64,000 nucleotides of DNA from Bacteroidia bacterium. GTDB taxonomy: Bacteria > Bacteroidota > Bacteroidia > Flavobacteriales > Flavobacteriaceae. The position numbers and the translations under genes are program-made. Where the stretch lies: the NCBI GenBank assembly GCA_030427585.1, contig JAUIBW010000011.1, forward strand, positions 62,001 through 126,000, given 5' to 3'. Shown here piece after piece: positions 19,001 through 26,985 of the stretch. The number at the start of each line of letters is the position of its first letter. Position 1 is the stretch's first letter. A model generated the notes under the pieces. It was not told the DNA's origin, did no database searches, and saw only the letters and a program-made list of their open reading frames with translations.

Positions 19001-19299
19001 TGAGCATAACTATAAAGCTGTGTGAGAACAATCAACAATCCAATATGTGGAGATATATCTTGATTTTCGGGAGCCTTCAAATCATTGATATCAGAGATTC
19101 CTTCTAAGATCAATTGCCAATCTCCACTCGTTTGATTATTAAGATCATAATATGCAAGCTCTATAGAAAAACGATACATGAAATCTAGTAGGTCTAGCTG
19201 TGATCGTTCATCAATCGACACATATACTTCTTTCAAAAACCTAGATTGGCGTTCTAATTGATTAGTTCCGTCTCGTATGGATTTATTATTACAAATCAT
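16090..19299 (-). CDS. eCIS baseplate protein (Afp11-like, gpJ/gp6 family)
   Basis: 1069 aa. The C-terminal third carries the baseplate J-type block: TRVAERLRHKNRSIQLWDYERMI, then FPNIYKVKCLAHTD, then VTLIVVSNLRNKD, followed by a VKVNVELPIYE strand. The N-terminal half matches the large Afp11/Pvc11 insertion. In related particles it forms the inner wedge that links the sheath-collar to the hub. It overlaps the gp25 gene by four bases (ATGA), so the two wedge proteins are translationally coupled. No oddities were seen; length is normal for Afp11 homologues in Bacteroidota. Confidence 0.9.
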   Translation of the reverse strand: MICNNKSIRDGTNQLERQSRFLKEVYVSIDERSQLDLLDFMYRFSIELAYYDLNNQTSGDWQLILEGISDINDLKAPENQDISPHIGLLIVLTQLYSYAQNEINTITQKHLDYYYKEVLKIQPQKAISDQVQLVLGLAKSNSFDEFLLKKNTQFNAGKDINGNPLIYEADKESVISRAQIQSIKTIYLDEVKNNTVIRIAPFANSKDGLGEPLDESISFWPSFGESQNKLAIEERTMTDAAIGFAISSFTFLLKEGERDITLDINFSSDSDFTNINSLNNSFTIYYSGEKGWEEPISYIADISLIERQLRLEIKINNDQPAFTFYDSEIHEESYPTQSPLLKIFLKTGSPGYDALKDLKVDSVDINVAANGLKNNLLQSDIGVLNSENPFLPFGPQPLVNSSFYIGNAEVFRKRLSSLSVEILWHDIPDAQFVNHYSQYDISDDFGNDSFISDIYLLLNKSWDNLLKVRETLFNTGDANLSKTIEVKATQFDVNMAYKDAPSVEDLKPYTTQTERGFIKIELLGLEDVEPFKTFGHKEFPQLYTEQAIALATYDPIEPGNPPPPVLPNQPYTPTIKELTLNYTARKTIVINSQNEYENLFQVGPFGFRQLDAQFHRELVPTFEDEGSLIIGLDGFSPPQTLNLLFDIEEGTAKRSVILPPENISWNYFSQETWIPLSAQEILADGTSGFKQSGIISLVIPKNATNTDSFLSGNLFWIKATISEAAQGANKLKNIYSNAINATLKIEDEDYDAHLKEPLPAESISSLLNRVKEIKKVEQPLKSVGGFPNEPTPSYTTRVAERLRHKNRSIQLWDYERMILEAFPNIYKVKCLAHTDSNSTTEAGSVTLIVVSNLRNKDSINPFEPNTSQLTLDAIKSFVELYISPFVKVNVELPIYESILVDAKIGFNSGFDPGFYSNLLNEELKQFLSPWAFVDGVDIEIGGAIYKSSILQFIESKNYVDYVVDFELYHKHLGEVEPGLGELIIEEDFQISPDIVLGIQDMTINSNFIVGSDVNVACATSSRSILVSALNHRIQPLRPDEYQCSGASSLGIGFMTIDVDFIINDENSSN

Positions 19300-19721
19300 A
19301 TCCTTGAAATGTCAATAGCTTCTTCTAGATAAAATGGATAGACAAAATTGAATCTCGAATTTGTACTTCTAACGGTATATTCTATATCGATTAAAATGAT
19401 TCCTACATTCAAGTTTTCAGTATTAATATCTATTTCGTTTGTATCAATTCTTGCTTCATAAAACAAAATTGCTTTTCTAACCATGTCTCTTACCAGAGTG
19501 ATTAAAGTCGCGGTAACTGGCTCGAACAACATAATATCCAAATTACACCCAAAGCTCGGCTGTAATAAACGTTCGCCTGGTCTTGTAGATAATATTATCT
19601 GCAAACTTTGTTCGATATCGGTTACTCCCGGTACCATATCTACTTCTTTCTTATTTTGATCGAAAGAAGGAGGAAAACTCCATCCTTTTCCTAAATACAA
19701 CTGTTCATTATTTTGATCCAT
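19296..19721 (-). CDS. eCIS baseplate wedge gp25-like (Afp9)
   Basis: 141 aa from the ATG at 19719-19721. The frame extends to a TTG at 19745, but residues before MDQNNE look non-coding. The protein has the gp25/GPW pattern: GWSFPPSF near the start, DIEQSLQIILSTRPGERLLQP where gp25 has its EPR-like loop, and FGCNLDIMLFEP. gp25 is the universally conserved wedge piece that nucleates sheath polymerisation. It overlaps the Afp11-like gene by 4 bp. Confidence 0.88.
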   Translation of the reverse strand: MDQNNEQLYLGKGWSFPPSFDQNKKEVDMVPGVTDIEQSLQIILSTRPGERLLQPSFGCNLDIMLFEPVTATLITLVRDMVRKAILFYEARIDTNEIDINTENLNVGIILIDIEYTVRSTNSRFNFVYPFYLEEAIDISRI

Positions 19722-19801
19722 ATGTTTATTTATTATTATGAACAATGAAGAAGAAATACTTCTTTCTTTTACCTTTCATTACCATGTATACTCTTTAATT
19801 C

Positions 19802-20467
19802 TCATCTTTTTTCGCTCTCCTTCTTGTTGTTTTTTTGTCTACCAACCTTTACCTTTTCTACTTTTAAATTTAATACTGAAGATTTTGAAATTATAGTCAA
19901 CATCTCCTTGGTATTTTTTGCTTTTTTTATCCCTTTACTTACCGCTTCTTCTCTTTCTATAAGTTCTTTTAGTTGTTTTTTCACTCGTGTTTCTTCTGCC
20001 TGGGTGGTCATCCCTGTTAACGCCTGAATTATTTTAGGATCGGAAAACATTTTTTTTCTTGTTTTTTGAAATAATTTCTCAGAGTACCTCTCCAGATATT
20101 CAAGTATTTCCTTTTTATTTTCGAAAGTACCTTCTATAAAGTCTGCCAAATCTTCTACTTGCCTAAAAGGAATTTTTTTAAGAGTGAGCATATTATTTTG
20201 AAAATTAATATCAATATTCCTGTAAAACCCTTTCGATTTTTGTTTCAAGTCTCTACGGGTTTGCTCTATAACTTCTAGCTCACCATCGGTTTCGACAATA
20301 TATTTTCCTGGTGAGGCTGAAAATTGATACTTTTTAACCGAAGAATTTGATTGGCGAATCAGTTTTTGATTGCCATCATATACTTTGATAAAAGTTAATT
20401 TTTTATTGCCTTTTTGTCCTAACTCAAGAGAAGTATTACCCGATGCTATTTCAACTATTTTTTTCAT
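19802..20467 (-). CDS. Unknown basic protein in eCIS operon
   Basis: 221 aa, not recognised. The first 75 residues look beta-rich (KLTFIKVYDGNQKLI ... GKYIVETDGELEV). Residues 80-200 are charged helices (RDLKQKSKGFYRNI, IEGTFENKKEILEYLERYSEKLF), and the tail is lysine-rich (VGRQKNNKKESEKR). There is no signal peptide or membrane segment. It lies between the fibre-like 189-aa gene and gp25, all with short gaps, so it is co-transcribed with structural genes. Possible roles are baseplate accessory or small cargo; nothing in the sequence decides between them. Confidence 0.7.
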   Translation of the reverse strand: MKKIVEIASGNTSLELGQKGNKKLTFIKVYDGNQKLIRQSNSSVKKYQFSASPGKYIVETDGELEVIEQTRRDLKQKSKGFYRNIDINFQNNMLTLKKIPFRQVEDLADFIEGTFENKKEILEYLERYSEKLFQKTRKKMFSDPKIIQALTGMTTQAEETRVKKQLKELIEREEAVSKGIKKAKNTKEMLTIISKSSVLNLKVEKVKVGRQKNNKKESEKR

Positions 20468-20521
20468 GATCTTCTAATAAAACTATTATGAACTATCTCT
20501 TCATTTAATACCAATTGTTAA

Positions 20522-21091
20522 TTAGCTATATTCATAGCTAGTAAATATGTTATTTATGGTATCTGTATTTATATTCTCCATTTGAACACCAAATGCAGCT
20601 ACTCTCATTTTTTCATACCCAAGCGGAAGGTCAACCCTTATGTGTTCATCGATAATTGTCGTCTCAGAACTATTAGGAATGGTGAGTGTTTCTTCAGAAA
20701 GTACGATGTGATTAAACAAAGTTTTCCCATAAAGCGGAAATGCTTCATAGTCCTCATTAAGATTATCAGACACATACATCATAAAAAAAGTGATAGTAGC
20801 ATCTCCCGCTCTTCCAGAGTTTACTTCAAAAACTACTCGAATTGTATTTAACTGATTTGAACCCACAGGTATAGAAATGACATCAAGCGCATCAATAGTA
20901 CCTCTCTCTACATCGATTTCAAGGTCTTTCTCAAGAACAACATTTGTTGTCCATCCTCGGGTTTGAATCGAAGGAAATTTATCATCTGCCAGATTAAACA
21001 TAGAATCGATAAGGTCTCTAAACTGTCCCGAAGTGGGGCGGTCCCCAACTCCAAAATAACCTCTTAGCTGTGATCTTTCTACAATGGGCAT
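20522..21091 (-). CDS. Tail-like protein with RPT docking motif
   Basis: 189 aa. The N-terminus (SQLRGYFGVGDRPTSGQFRDLIDSMFN) shares GxRPxxxxFxDxxDS with the 261-aa fibre-like protein and with short tail proteins frequent in Bacteroidota phage-like loci. The rest is a beta-sandwich-like sequence (IRVVFEVNSG, ATITFFMMYVSDN) ending in IFTSYEYS. It lies 38 bp after the PAAR gene and before the 221-aa gene. A baseplate-decorating or fibre-base role is plausible from the shared motif and location. Confidence 0.68.
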   Translation of the reverse strand: MPIVERSQLRGYFGVGDRPTSGQFRDLIDSMFNLADDKFPSIQTRGWTTNVVLEKDLEIDVERGTIDALDVISIPVGSNQLNTIRVVFEVNSGRAGDATITFFMMYVSDNLNEDYEAFPLYGKTLFNHIVLSEETLTIPNSSETTIIDEHIRVDLPLGYEKMRVAAFGVQMENINTDTINNIFTSYEYS

Positions 21092-21129
21092 AACTTATTT
21101 TTTAGTCTTTTTCTATTTGTCTTTTACAC

Positions 21130-21420
21130 TCAACCTATTAAAACCGTAAACTCTCCTAAAACAATACTACCTCCATGAGCGGTTGAATCTCCTAATCTTG
21201 CTGCTGGCATTCCTCCTATAAGCACAGTGCTTGAACCAAGAATAATGGTATCTGGTGGGCCTGTACAGGTGGCCATATCTCCCACCCGGGCCGCAGGCAT
21301 TCCTCCTATAAGTACCGTAGGTTCTCCCGCAGGTAGAATAGGTCCCCCTACATGAGGAACAGGTCCATTAGATAATGGACAAACATGCATGTCGTTGATT
21401 CTGGCAGCTGGTTGTCCCAT
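21130..21420 (-). CDS. PAAR spike-tip protein (Afp10-like)
   Basis: 96 aa made of PAAR repeats: QPAARINDMHVC, then GEPTVLIGGMPAARVGDMATCTG, then SSTVLIGGMPAARLGDSTAHGG, ending in GEFTVLIG. PAAR proteins form a small zinc-stabilised cone that sharpens the VgrG-like spike; His and Cys at the expected places (H12, C14, C52, H81 region) could hold the metal. No extension or toxin is fused, so it is a bare tip. It is 4 bp downstream of the spike gene, matching the afp8-afp10 order. Confidence 0.95.
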   Translation of the reverse strand: MGQPAARINDMHVCPLSNGPVPHVGGPILPAGEPTVLIGGMPAARVGDMATCTGPPDTIILGSSTVLIGGMPAARLGDSTAHGGSIVLGEFTVLIG

Positions 21421-21424
21421 ATCT

Positions 21425-23176
21425 TTAATTTATTTGCACTAATGATCCTTTTAACACTGCAACGGCACTAGTGGTTACTTCTGCTCCGGCACTTCCCTCG
21501 GCCTTAAAACTTGCCCCTGCTTTTAATTCCAGGTTTACTCCTCCTTCTACCTTCAGGTCCTGGCTGGATTTAAGTTCTAGTTTTCCACCACTTTCAATAA
21601 TAATTCCATCGCTATCCATGATGAATTTGTTGCTATTTTCATCTTCTAGTTTTATAGCTCCTTCATCTTCATCGAGAACTATTTTTTTTCCTGCTGGGGT
21701 CTCAATACTTACACTTTTTTTCTTATCATCAAATACAAGTCTGATCCCTTCTTTTGATACATATCCTTTTTCGAAGTTATCATCTGCTGCTTCAAAAGGA
21801 GCGGCTTTTGAACTACTATGAAGCATTCCTAGAACAATAGGGTCACAGGAGTCATTATTTAGAAATCCGACGACTACTTCGTCTCCAATTTCGGGTAAGA
21901 AAAAAGTACCTCGATTTTCTCCAGCATCTAGTGTAGCTATTCTCGCCCAGATACCGTCTGCATCATTACTTATAATGGGGAGTTTTACTAAAATACGATG
22001 TTCCCCATCGGGATCATCTTGTAATTGTGTTACTACTCCTACTCGTAACCCTTTGATATTTTGATATGTATCATAGTTTAATGCTACAGGTGTTTCTACA
22101 TTCCCAAACATCCATTTTTCAGGGAGGCCAAACTGTACATCGGTGTGCCAGGTTCCTGCTTGTATTTCATGACGAACACCCGACACAAACACAGGACCAT
22201 TAAATCGATCTCCCAATCCTTTTAATGTAATGAGCGTATTTGGTTTTACACCAGGCGATCCCTGAAACTTAACACGTCCTTTTATTTTAGATAATCGAAT
22301 GTTTAATAATTGAGCATCTGCCCATGTTTGTAATTCATCTTCAGCTAGATATCCACTATGTCTCAATACAAGTTCCTGATCATCTCCTGTAGAAGCCAAA
22401 TCTGTCGATGTTAGACTACCGCCTTCTTCAATTTCAGGTTCTACTGCATCAACCTCAACAAGTTCTTGATTTGTATGATCCCAACTACTGGCTTTTACTT
22501 TTGCAAACTGTTGACGGGCATCTATCTCTGCATCAAACTCGAGTATCGTGGCTCCGTATGTAGCTGTTAATACAGGATCCTGATCAAAATTTGGTTTTTG
22601 GATGAATAAGGTACCATCATCAACAAGACAAAGCAACCCATTTATTTCTGATCTTGATAAAATAAATTTCCAGTCGGTCATTTCATACTGTACCAATTCT
22701 TGATGTGTAATTTCTGAAGATGTGATATCGATGCTGAAATCATATTCTCCTAAAATTTCTTCTATAGCCTCAGAATCTTTAACCGCATTAAAATATCTAT
22801 TTCTAGGAGCTAGCGTGGTTTTAAACACTGTATCTCTACAATCTAATTTGAGCGTAGATGATCCATTTTGTCTAATTTTTATACCTTGTTTTACAATAAT
22901 ACCTTTAAAAATCACATCTTCATTGGCTTGATAACCAACTAATACTTCAATTTCATTTCCAGGAACAAAAAGTTCGTCATTACTTACAGGGAAATCTTCT
23001 TGAGCGGGATCACCATCTTTTATGACCATTTTTGCAAACGATATACGATTCACTTCTTTAACCACCACCACTGTTAAAACCTGATAGGTTCTCGGAATAT
23101 CGTTACCATTTATTCGAATAATCGAAGTAACTACACTAGGTGTTCCGTTTGTAGGTATGAGACGATCGTTATTCAT
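21425..23176 (-). CDS. VgrG-like central spike (Afp8-like)
   Basis: 583 aa. Residues 1-350 have the gp27-like hub pattern (TSIIRINGNDIPRTYQVL, GNEIEVLVGY, VKQGIKI, LDCRDT). An OB-fold follows (VGVVTQLQDDPDGEHRILVKLP, WARIATLDAG, GTFFLPEIGDEVVVGFLNND, VLGMLHSS). The C-terminal part (about 490-583) is a repetitive beta-helix with short alternating strands ending in the PAAR-binding tip. This is the needle of the injection machine. It lies 4 bp from both the LysM gene and the PAAR gene. Confidence 0.95.
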   Translation of the reverse strand: MNNDRLIPTNGTPSVVTSIIRINGNDIPRTYQVLTVVVVKEVNRISFAKMVIKDGDPAQEDFPVSNDELFVPGNEIEVLVGYQANEDVIFKGIIVKQGIKIRQNGSSTLKLDCRDTVFKTTLAPRNRYFNAVKDSEAIEEILGEYDFSIDITSSEITHQELVQYEMTDWKFILSRSEINGLLCLVDDGTLFIQKPNFDQDPVLTATYGATILEFDAEIDARQQFAKVKASSWDHTNQELVEVDAVEPEIEEGGSLTSTDLASTGDDQELVLRHSGYLAEDELQTWADAQLLNIRLSKIKGRVKFQGSPGVKPNTLITLKGLGDRFNGPVFVSGVRHEIQAGTWHTDVQFGLPEKWMFGNVETPVALNYDTYQNIKGLRVGVVTQLQDDPDGEHRILVKLPIISNDADGIWARIATLDAGENRGTFFLPEIGDEVVVGFLNNDSCDPIVLGMLHSSSKAAPFEAADDNFEKGYVSKEGIRLVFDDKKKSVSIETPAGKKIVLDEDEGAIKLEDENSNKFIMDSDGIIIESGGKLELKSSQDLKVEGGVNLELKAGASFKAEGSAGAEVTTSAVAVLKGSLVQIN

Positions 23177-23179
23177 TAA

Positions 23180-23872
23180 TTAAATCTTTACTAATGGTGG
23201 AAAAATAATTTTTTGACCTACTTTAAGGTTGCGAAAAGAGATAAGTTTATTTACTCGTGCAACTTCAATATAGTACTTAGGATCTCCATAAATATCTTTA
23301 CAAAACAAGGGTAGTGTATCTCCTTCTTTTACACTTCGAATATGAGTAAGATCAGGGGATTGATCATTCTCCTGAGCTATTCGCTCATTGGGCTCTACCA
23401 ATTCTTTAAACTTGGCATCGATTTCGGCTCTTACTGGTTTACCATCTGGACGAAATAATTTATAATTGATTTTCATCCCGGTAAGAACGCATCTGGATAA
23501 CAAGTCACCCCAAATGATCTCTAGAAATGGTGGCGCATGTTTCTCTCCTACATAATCAAATACTACTTTTTTAAATTGTGCAATTTGAGAGGCTATTCCT
23601 TTTTCTCTTTCTTCATCTGTTGTACCTGGCAAAGCCCCTGTACTATCAAAAATGAATTTAAATCCAAGGCTTAGAGGTTCGGTTTTATCGAATTTTGGTA
23701 AATCACCACTAGTACCTGATGCTTGATCATCACTATACTTAATCTTATAGTCAAGAGCATACGTTTCTGGATTTATTCTTACTATAAACTCACCTTCTGA
23801 GATTTTCTCAGATTCCTCAAATGTTGCTTCTTTATAAGCAGTAATCTTTAATTTCTGAAGATTTCCATCCAT
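23180..23872 (-). CDS. LysM-domain tail hub protein (Afp7-like)
   Basis: 230 aa. The N-terminal part resembles the tube-capping adaptor fold of Afp7/Pvc7 (YALDYKIKYSDDQ, LSLGFKFIFDSTG, VLTGMKINYKLFRPDGKPVRAEID). The last 45 residues are a LysM domain (EGDTLPLFCKDIYGD, IEVARVNKLISFRNLKVGQKIIFPP). In phage and eCIS the LysM protein connects the tube start to the hub. Its start codon overlaps the stop of the DUF5908 gene. Confidence 0.92.
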   Translation of the reverse strand: MDGNLQKLKITAYKEATFEESEKISEGEFIVRINPETYALDYKIKYSDDQASGTSGDLPKFDKTEPLSLGFKFIFDSTGALPGTTDEEREKGIASQIAQFKKVVFDYVGEKHAPPFLEIIWGDLLSRCVLTGMKINYKLFRPDGKPVRAEIDAKFKELVEPNERIAQENDQSPDLTHIRSVKEGDTLPLFCKDIYGDPKYYIEVARVNKLISFRNLKVGQKIIFPPLVKI

Positions 23873-24060
23873 TAGGGTTCCATTTTTTCTTTTAACATTT
23901 CAACTACCTGTTCTACACATTCTGCAATGATGTCATCTTTATTCATGGCCGAATCACCACTACTCTCACTAGTGGTATTTGCATTTTGTTCAGGACTACC
24001 TTGTTCCTCATCGGAATGCACAGTTACCTTTACATACAATTCTTTTATCTGAAGTGGCAT
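23872..24060 (-). CDS. DUF5908 small eCIS protein (Afp6-like)
   Basis: 62 aa. It begins MPLQIKELYVKVTV and ends IIAECVEQVVEMLKEKME, the two conserved ends of DUF5908 with a variable Ser/Asn-rich linker between them. DUF5908 proteins are short eCIS components at the afp6 position, between the second tube gene and the LysM gene. The gene overlaps both neighbours by one base, so the three are translationally coupled. Its function in the particle is not established. Confidence 0.88.
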   Translation of the reverse strand: MPLQIKELYVKVTVHSDEEQGSPEQNANTTSESSGDSAMNKDDIIAECVEQVVEMLKEKMEP

Positions 24061-24503
24061 TACTGTTCTATTGTGAAATATTGATATTCTAATTCAAGTG
24101 TTTCGATGACTAACCCTCCTTTTTCGGCATTAAAATCTGATACTGACCATTTTTTTGGCCATGCTTGTACAATATTCCAGGTCATTAAGGGTTCATGTTC
24201 TTCATTCAGCAGGTATACCAACACATCTTTGGGATAAATCAACAATGTCTGAAACGCATCTGTACACCATTCGATCAACTTAGAATTTTTGGTCAAACCT
24301 CTCTTCAAAGTCAGATTGGTGTATTTGGTACGTATAGGGAGTACATGCTCAAAACGATGCTCTCCTCCTTCTTTCACCGATTGTGTTTGCATATCTACAG
24401 TAAGACCATTAACCGTTTGAAATCTAACATCGATATCTTCTTTATCCAGATCCTGAAATTCTACTTTAAAATGAAATCCGACAGGCGGATAAAAAACTTC
24501 CAT
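24060..24503 (-). CDS. eCIS inner tube initiator (Afp5-like)
   Basis: 147 aa, a paralogue of the next gene. Both follow the tube pattern F-H-F-V, VNGL, RFEHV, NLTLKRGL, VxLLNEEHEPLxTW and AWP. T4 gp19-type tube proteins form the hollow channel. Two tube genes in a row are common in eCIS: the first is the bulk tube and this one, next to the hub genes, is likely the first ring on the baseplate. The start overlaps nothing, but the stop overlaps the DUF5908 start. Confidence 0.9.
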   Translation of the reverse strand: MEVFYPPVGFHFKVEFQDLDKEDIDVRFQTVNGLTVDMQTQSVKEGGEHRFEHVLPIRTKYTNLTLKRGLTKNSKLIEWCTDAFQTLLIYPKDVLVYLLNEEHEPLMTWNIVQAWPKKWSVSDFNAEKGGLVIETLELEYQYFTIEQ

Positions 24504-24504
24504 A

Positions 24505-24954
24505 TTACAAGAATTCAGTGGTTAAACCTTCATGAGCCAATTCCATGGTTTCAATAGCCACTTCATTACCATCTCCTTTAAGGTCTGTAGATTGTATTTT
24601 TACGGGCCATGCATTGTTTAATTGCCAGGTCACTACTGGTTGATGTTCTTCATTAAGTAGTTTGATTGTTACTGTTCGTCTCTCTACTTTATTCATTACA
24701 ATGGTTTTATACCAATCCCCAAAAGACCCCAGTCCTTTAAACATTCCTCTTTTTAAGGTAACATTACTATATTTTACCATTCCTGGCATTTTTACTTTGC
24801 TATACTCTGGATTAAAGCCATCTCGATATTCGATCATTTCTATTTCCTTATCTAGCCCCGAGACTTCAGTAAATCTTAAATCCGGTTCGTCTGTATTTCC
24901 TCCTTCACCCCATTCTACCTGGAAATGAAACTTGGTTAATGGATAATCTGCCAT
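24505..24954 (-). CDS. eCIS major inner tube protein (Afp1-like)
   Basis: 149 aa with the gp19-like tube fold signature: KFHFQVEW at the start, FTEVSGLDKEIEMIEYRDG, VKYSNVTLKRGMFKG, VTIKLLNEEHQPVVTWQLNNAWPVKI. It is the closest tube gene to the sheath gene (46-bp gap), which is the usual place of the abundant tube subunit. One base separates it from the Afp5-like gene. The gap to the sheath gene carries an A/T-rich stretch that may help raise expression. Confidence 0.92.
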   Translation of the reverse strand: MADYPLTKFHFQVEWGEGGNTDEPDLRFTEVSGLDKEIEMIEYRDGFNPEYSKVKMPGMVKYSNVTLKRGMFKGLGSFGDWYKTIVMNKVERRTVTIKLLNEEHQPVVTWQLNNAWPVKIQSTDLKGDGNEVAIETMELAHEGLTTEFL

Positions 24955-25000
24955 GATATATTTATTTTAGTTTTTTAAAAAATTGAAAAGATTAACTGAA

Positions 25001-26953
25001 TTATGCTTCTTGCATTTTATGAGAGAATTTCAGGATGATAAACTCTGCCGGACGTACTACTGCCATTCCTATTTCTACAATCATTCTACCTTCTAGAATG
25101 TCTAATGCTGTCATGGTTTCTCCCAAGCCAATTTTCACATAAAAGGCTTGATCAGGATTTGCTCCTGCCAATGCCCCTGCACGCCATTGAAGCGTTAAGA
25201 AGTTTGAAATCATTGACTTGATCTTGGTCCATGTATTTGCATCATTTGGCTCAAAAACAAAAGGTTCTGTTGCTTTTTTGATTGATTCTTCAGCAAAAAT
25301 GAAGAACCTACGTACTGGCACATATCGCCACTCGTTATCATTACCAGCCAAGGTTCGAGATCCCCATACCAAAATTCCTTTTCCGGTAAACGTTCGAATT
25401 GCATTAATAGACTTTCCTGAAACAGTATTCACATTAAGTTCATCTTGTTCTGGTTGATCGATAGCATAGCTAAGTCCAATGGCACCATTGACACTTACAT
25501 TTGCAGGAGCTTTAAAAACCCCGCGATCATTATCAGTTTTTGCATAAATTCCTACCATCGCTCCGCTTGGAGGCAATACAGTTGTAGAATTACGTAACTC
25601 TGTAATAAGAGATCGATATACCACATGTGTATTAAAAAGAGCATTTTCACCTTCGCTTTCATAATTTCTGGAAGCAGCCGTTAATGAAGCAAAAGCAGTG
25701 TAAACTTGTTCAAATAGGTTGATCAATTCTGGTAATGCATTAAGTCTTCTTTCGGTATCGTTAGCACCGGTAAATGGTGCTGTATTGGGTGCTGGTCCTG
25801 GAGGGTTTGCCGGGTCAAAAGCATCTCCCCATTCTGCTGCGTTAAAGGTAAAAGTGGCAAAACGGTTATAAGCTCCGCTCAATGCTGTATCTGCTCCTTT
25901 GTCAAAAGCAACAAGATTCGTAACAGAAGTTCCCAAACTATCTCCAATCAAATTCGTAGCATCTGTAATAAGATCTGTATTATCTAATTCGGTATTTCCA
26001 GCTGCAGGAATCCACCCATCAACAGTTAAAATGATGCTGTAGACATGGTCTAAAATGTTGCGATAATTACCCGGATTATTAGCACCCCGAAAAGTATCTA
26101 CCAATGAAAGGAATTCTTCTCTAACTCCATCTGCTCCTAATGAAGATACTTCTCCGACTATTCTGTCATTGTCATCTATAGCATTATTGAGATTTGTTAG
26201 AATCGTTTGTGCATCAGTACTGTCTGTTAGTGTAGCCAAATCTACAAGTATACCCCCGCGAAATACGCGATCTCTAATATCTCTATAACTAAGGGTGATT
26301 CCCAAGTTACTTATAAGGTGGGGAGTATAGGCGGCGGCATATTTAAGATCATTAATACCTATATTATCTCTAAATTCCTGAACACCTGTTGCCCAATCAA
26401 AAGCAATATCATCATCCCTGTTTTCTATCAAATCAAGAACTGTAAATCGATCTTGCATTTTGGCACAATGTGTTATTGCATCCCTTTGAACATTATATAG
26501 GTTAGTTCCAAGTCCTATAGCGTCTGGAAATAAAATTAAAGTGGGTTCATCATATTTTTCGAGTATTGTTAATGCATCTGTATAATTACCTTGTTCATTG
26601 GGATCCTCGTATGATCCAATCGAAACGATATAACAGTTACCACCACCGTTAGCATAGAACATACGTATACTATCATATAAATAATTGACTCTGGACATAT
26701 CACTGCCGGTTAGCACATTATTTTCATCAATGTTTATCGCAGTTACTTGCATAGAAGGACCAAATCCGAAAAGTTCTTCATATTCGAGTAAAGAACGAAC
26801 CTTGGTGGGAATCCCATCTAAATCTCCCGGTACTAATTTTTGTGCCTTTTGAGTATAACCGATAAATGCCGGAATTGCAGTAGCTACTTCGGCAACAGAT
26901 GGTGGAAATTTTGAAATTTCTTCAACATATACACCTGGTGTTTTGTATTGCAT
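25001..26953 (-). CDS. eCIS contractile sheath protein
   Basis: 650 aa. The N-terminus YKTPGVYVEEI begins the extended arm that interlocks sheath subunits. The C-terminal domain has the hallmark VWGSRTL, WRYVPVRRFFIFAEESIKKA, FVFEPND and IGMAVVRPAEFI blocks of phage tail sheath proteins. The middle (about 100-470) is a large insertion forming the outer surface. Only one sheath gene is present, unlike the three of AFP, so the particle is likely a single-sheath type as in MACs and AlgoCIS. Its first 40 residues are duplicated at the start of the LytTR regulator at 29227-30144. Confidence 0.95.
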   Translation of the reverse strand: MQYKTPGVYVEEISKFPPSVAEVATAIPAFIGYTQKAQKLVPGDLDGIPTKVRSLLEYEELFGFGPSMQVTAINIDENNVLTGSDMSRVNYLYDSIRMFYANGGGNCYIVSIGSYEDPNEQGNYTDALTILEKYDEPTLILFPDAIGLGTNLYNVQRDAITHCAKMQDRFTVLDLIENRDDDIAFDWATGVQEFRDNIGINDLKYAAAYTPHLISNLGITLSYRDIRDRVFRGGILVDLATLTDSTDAQTILTNLNNAIDDNDRIVGEVSSLGADGVREEFLSLVDTFRGANNPGNYRNILDHVYSIILTVDGWIPAAGNTELDNTDLITDATNLIGDSLGTSVTNLVAFDKGADTALSGAYNRFATFTFNAAEWGDAFDPANPPGPAPNTAPFTGANDTERRLNALPELINLFEQVYTAFASLTAASRNYESEGENALFNTHVVYRSLITELRNSTTVLPPSGAMVGIYAKTDNDRGVFKAPANVSVNGAIGLSYAIDQPEQDELNVNTVSGKSINAIRTFTGKGILVWGSRTLAGNDNEWRYVPVRRFFIFAEESIKKATEPFVFEPNDANTWTKIKSMISNFLTLQWRAGALAGANPDQAFYVKIGLGETMTALDILEGRMIVEIGMAVVRPAEFIILKFSHKMQEA

Positions 26954-26985
26954 AATAATATTTTTTAATTAAACATGTTCCTTTC

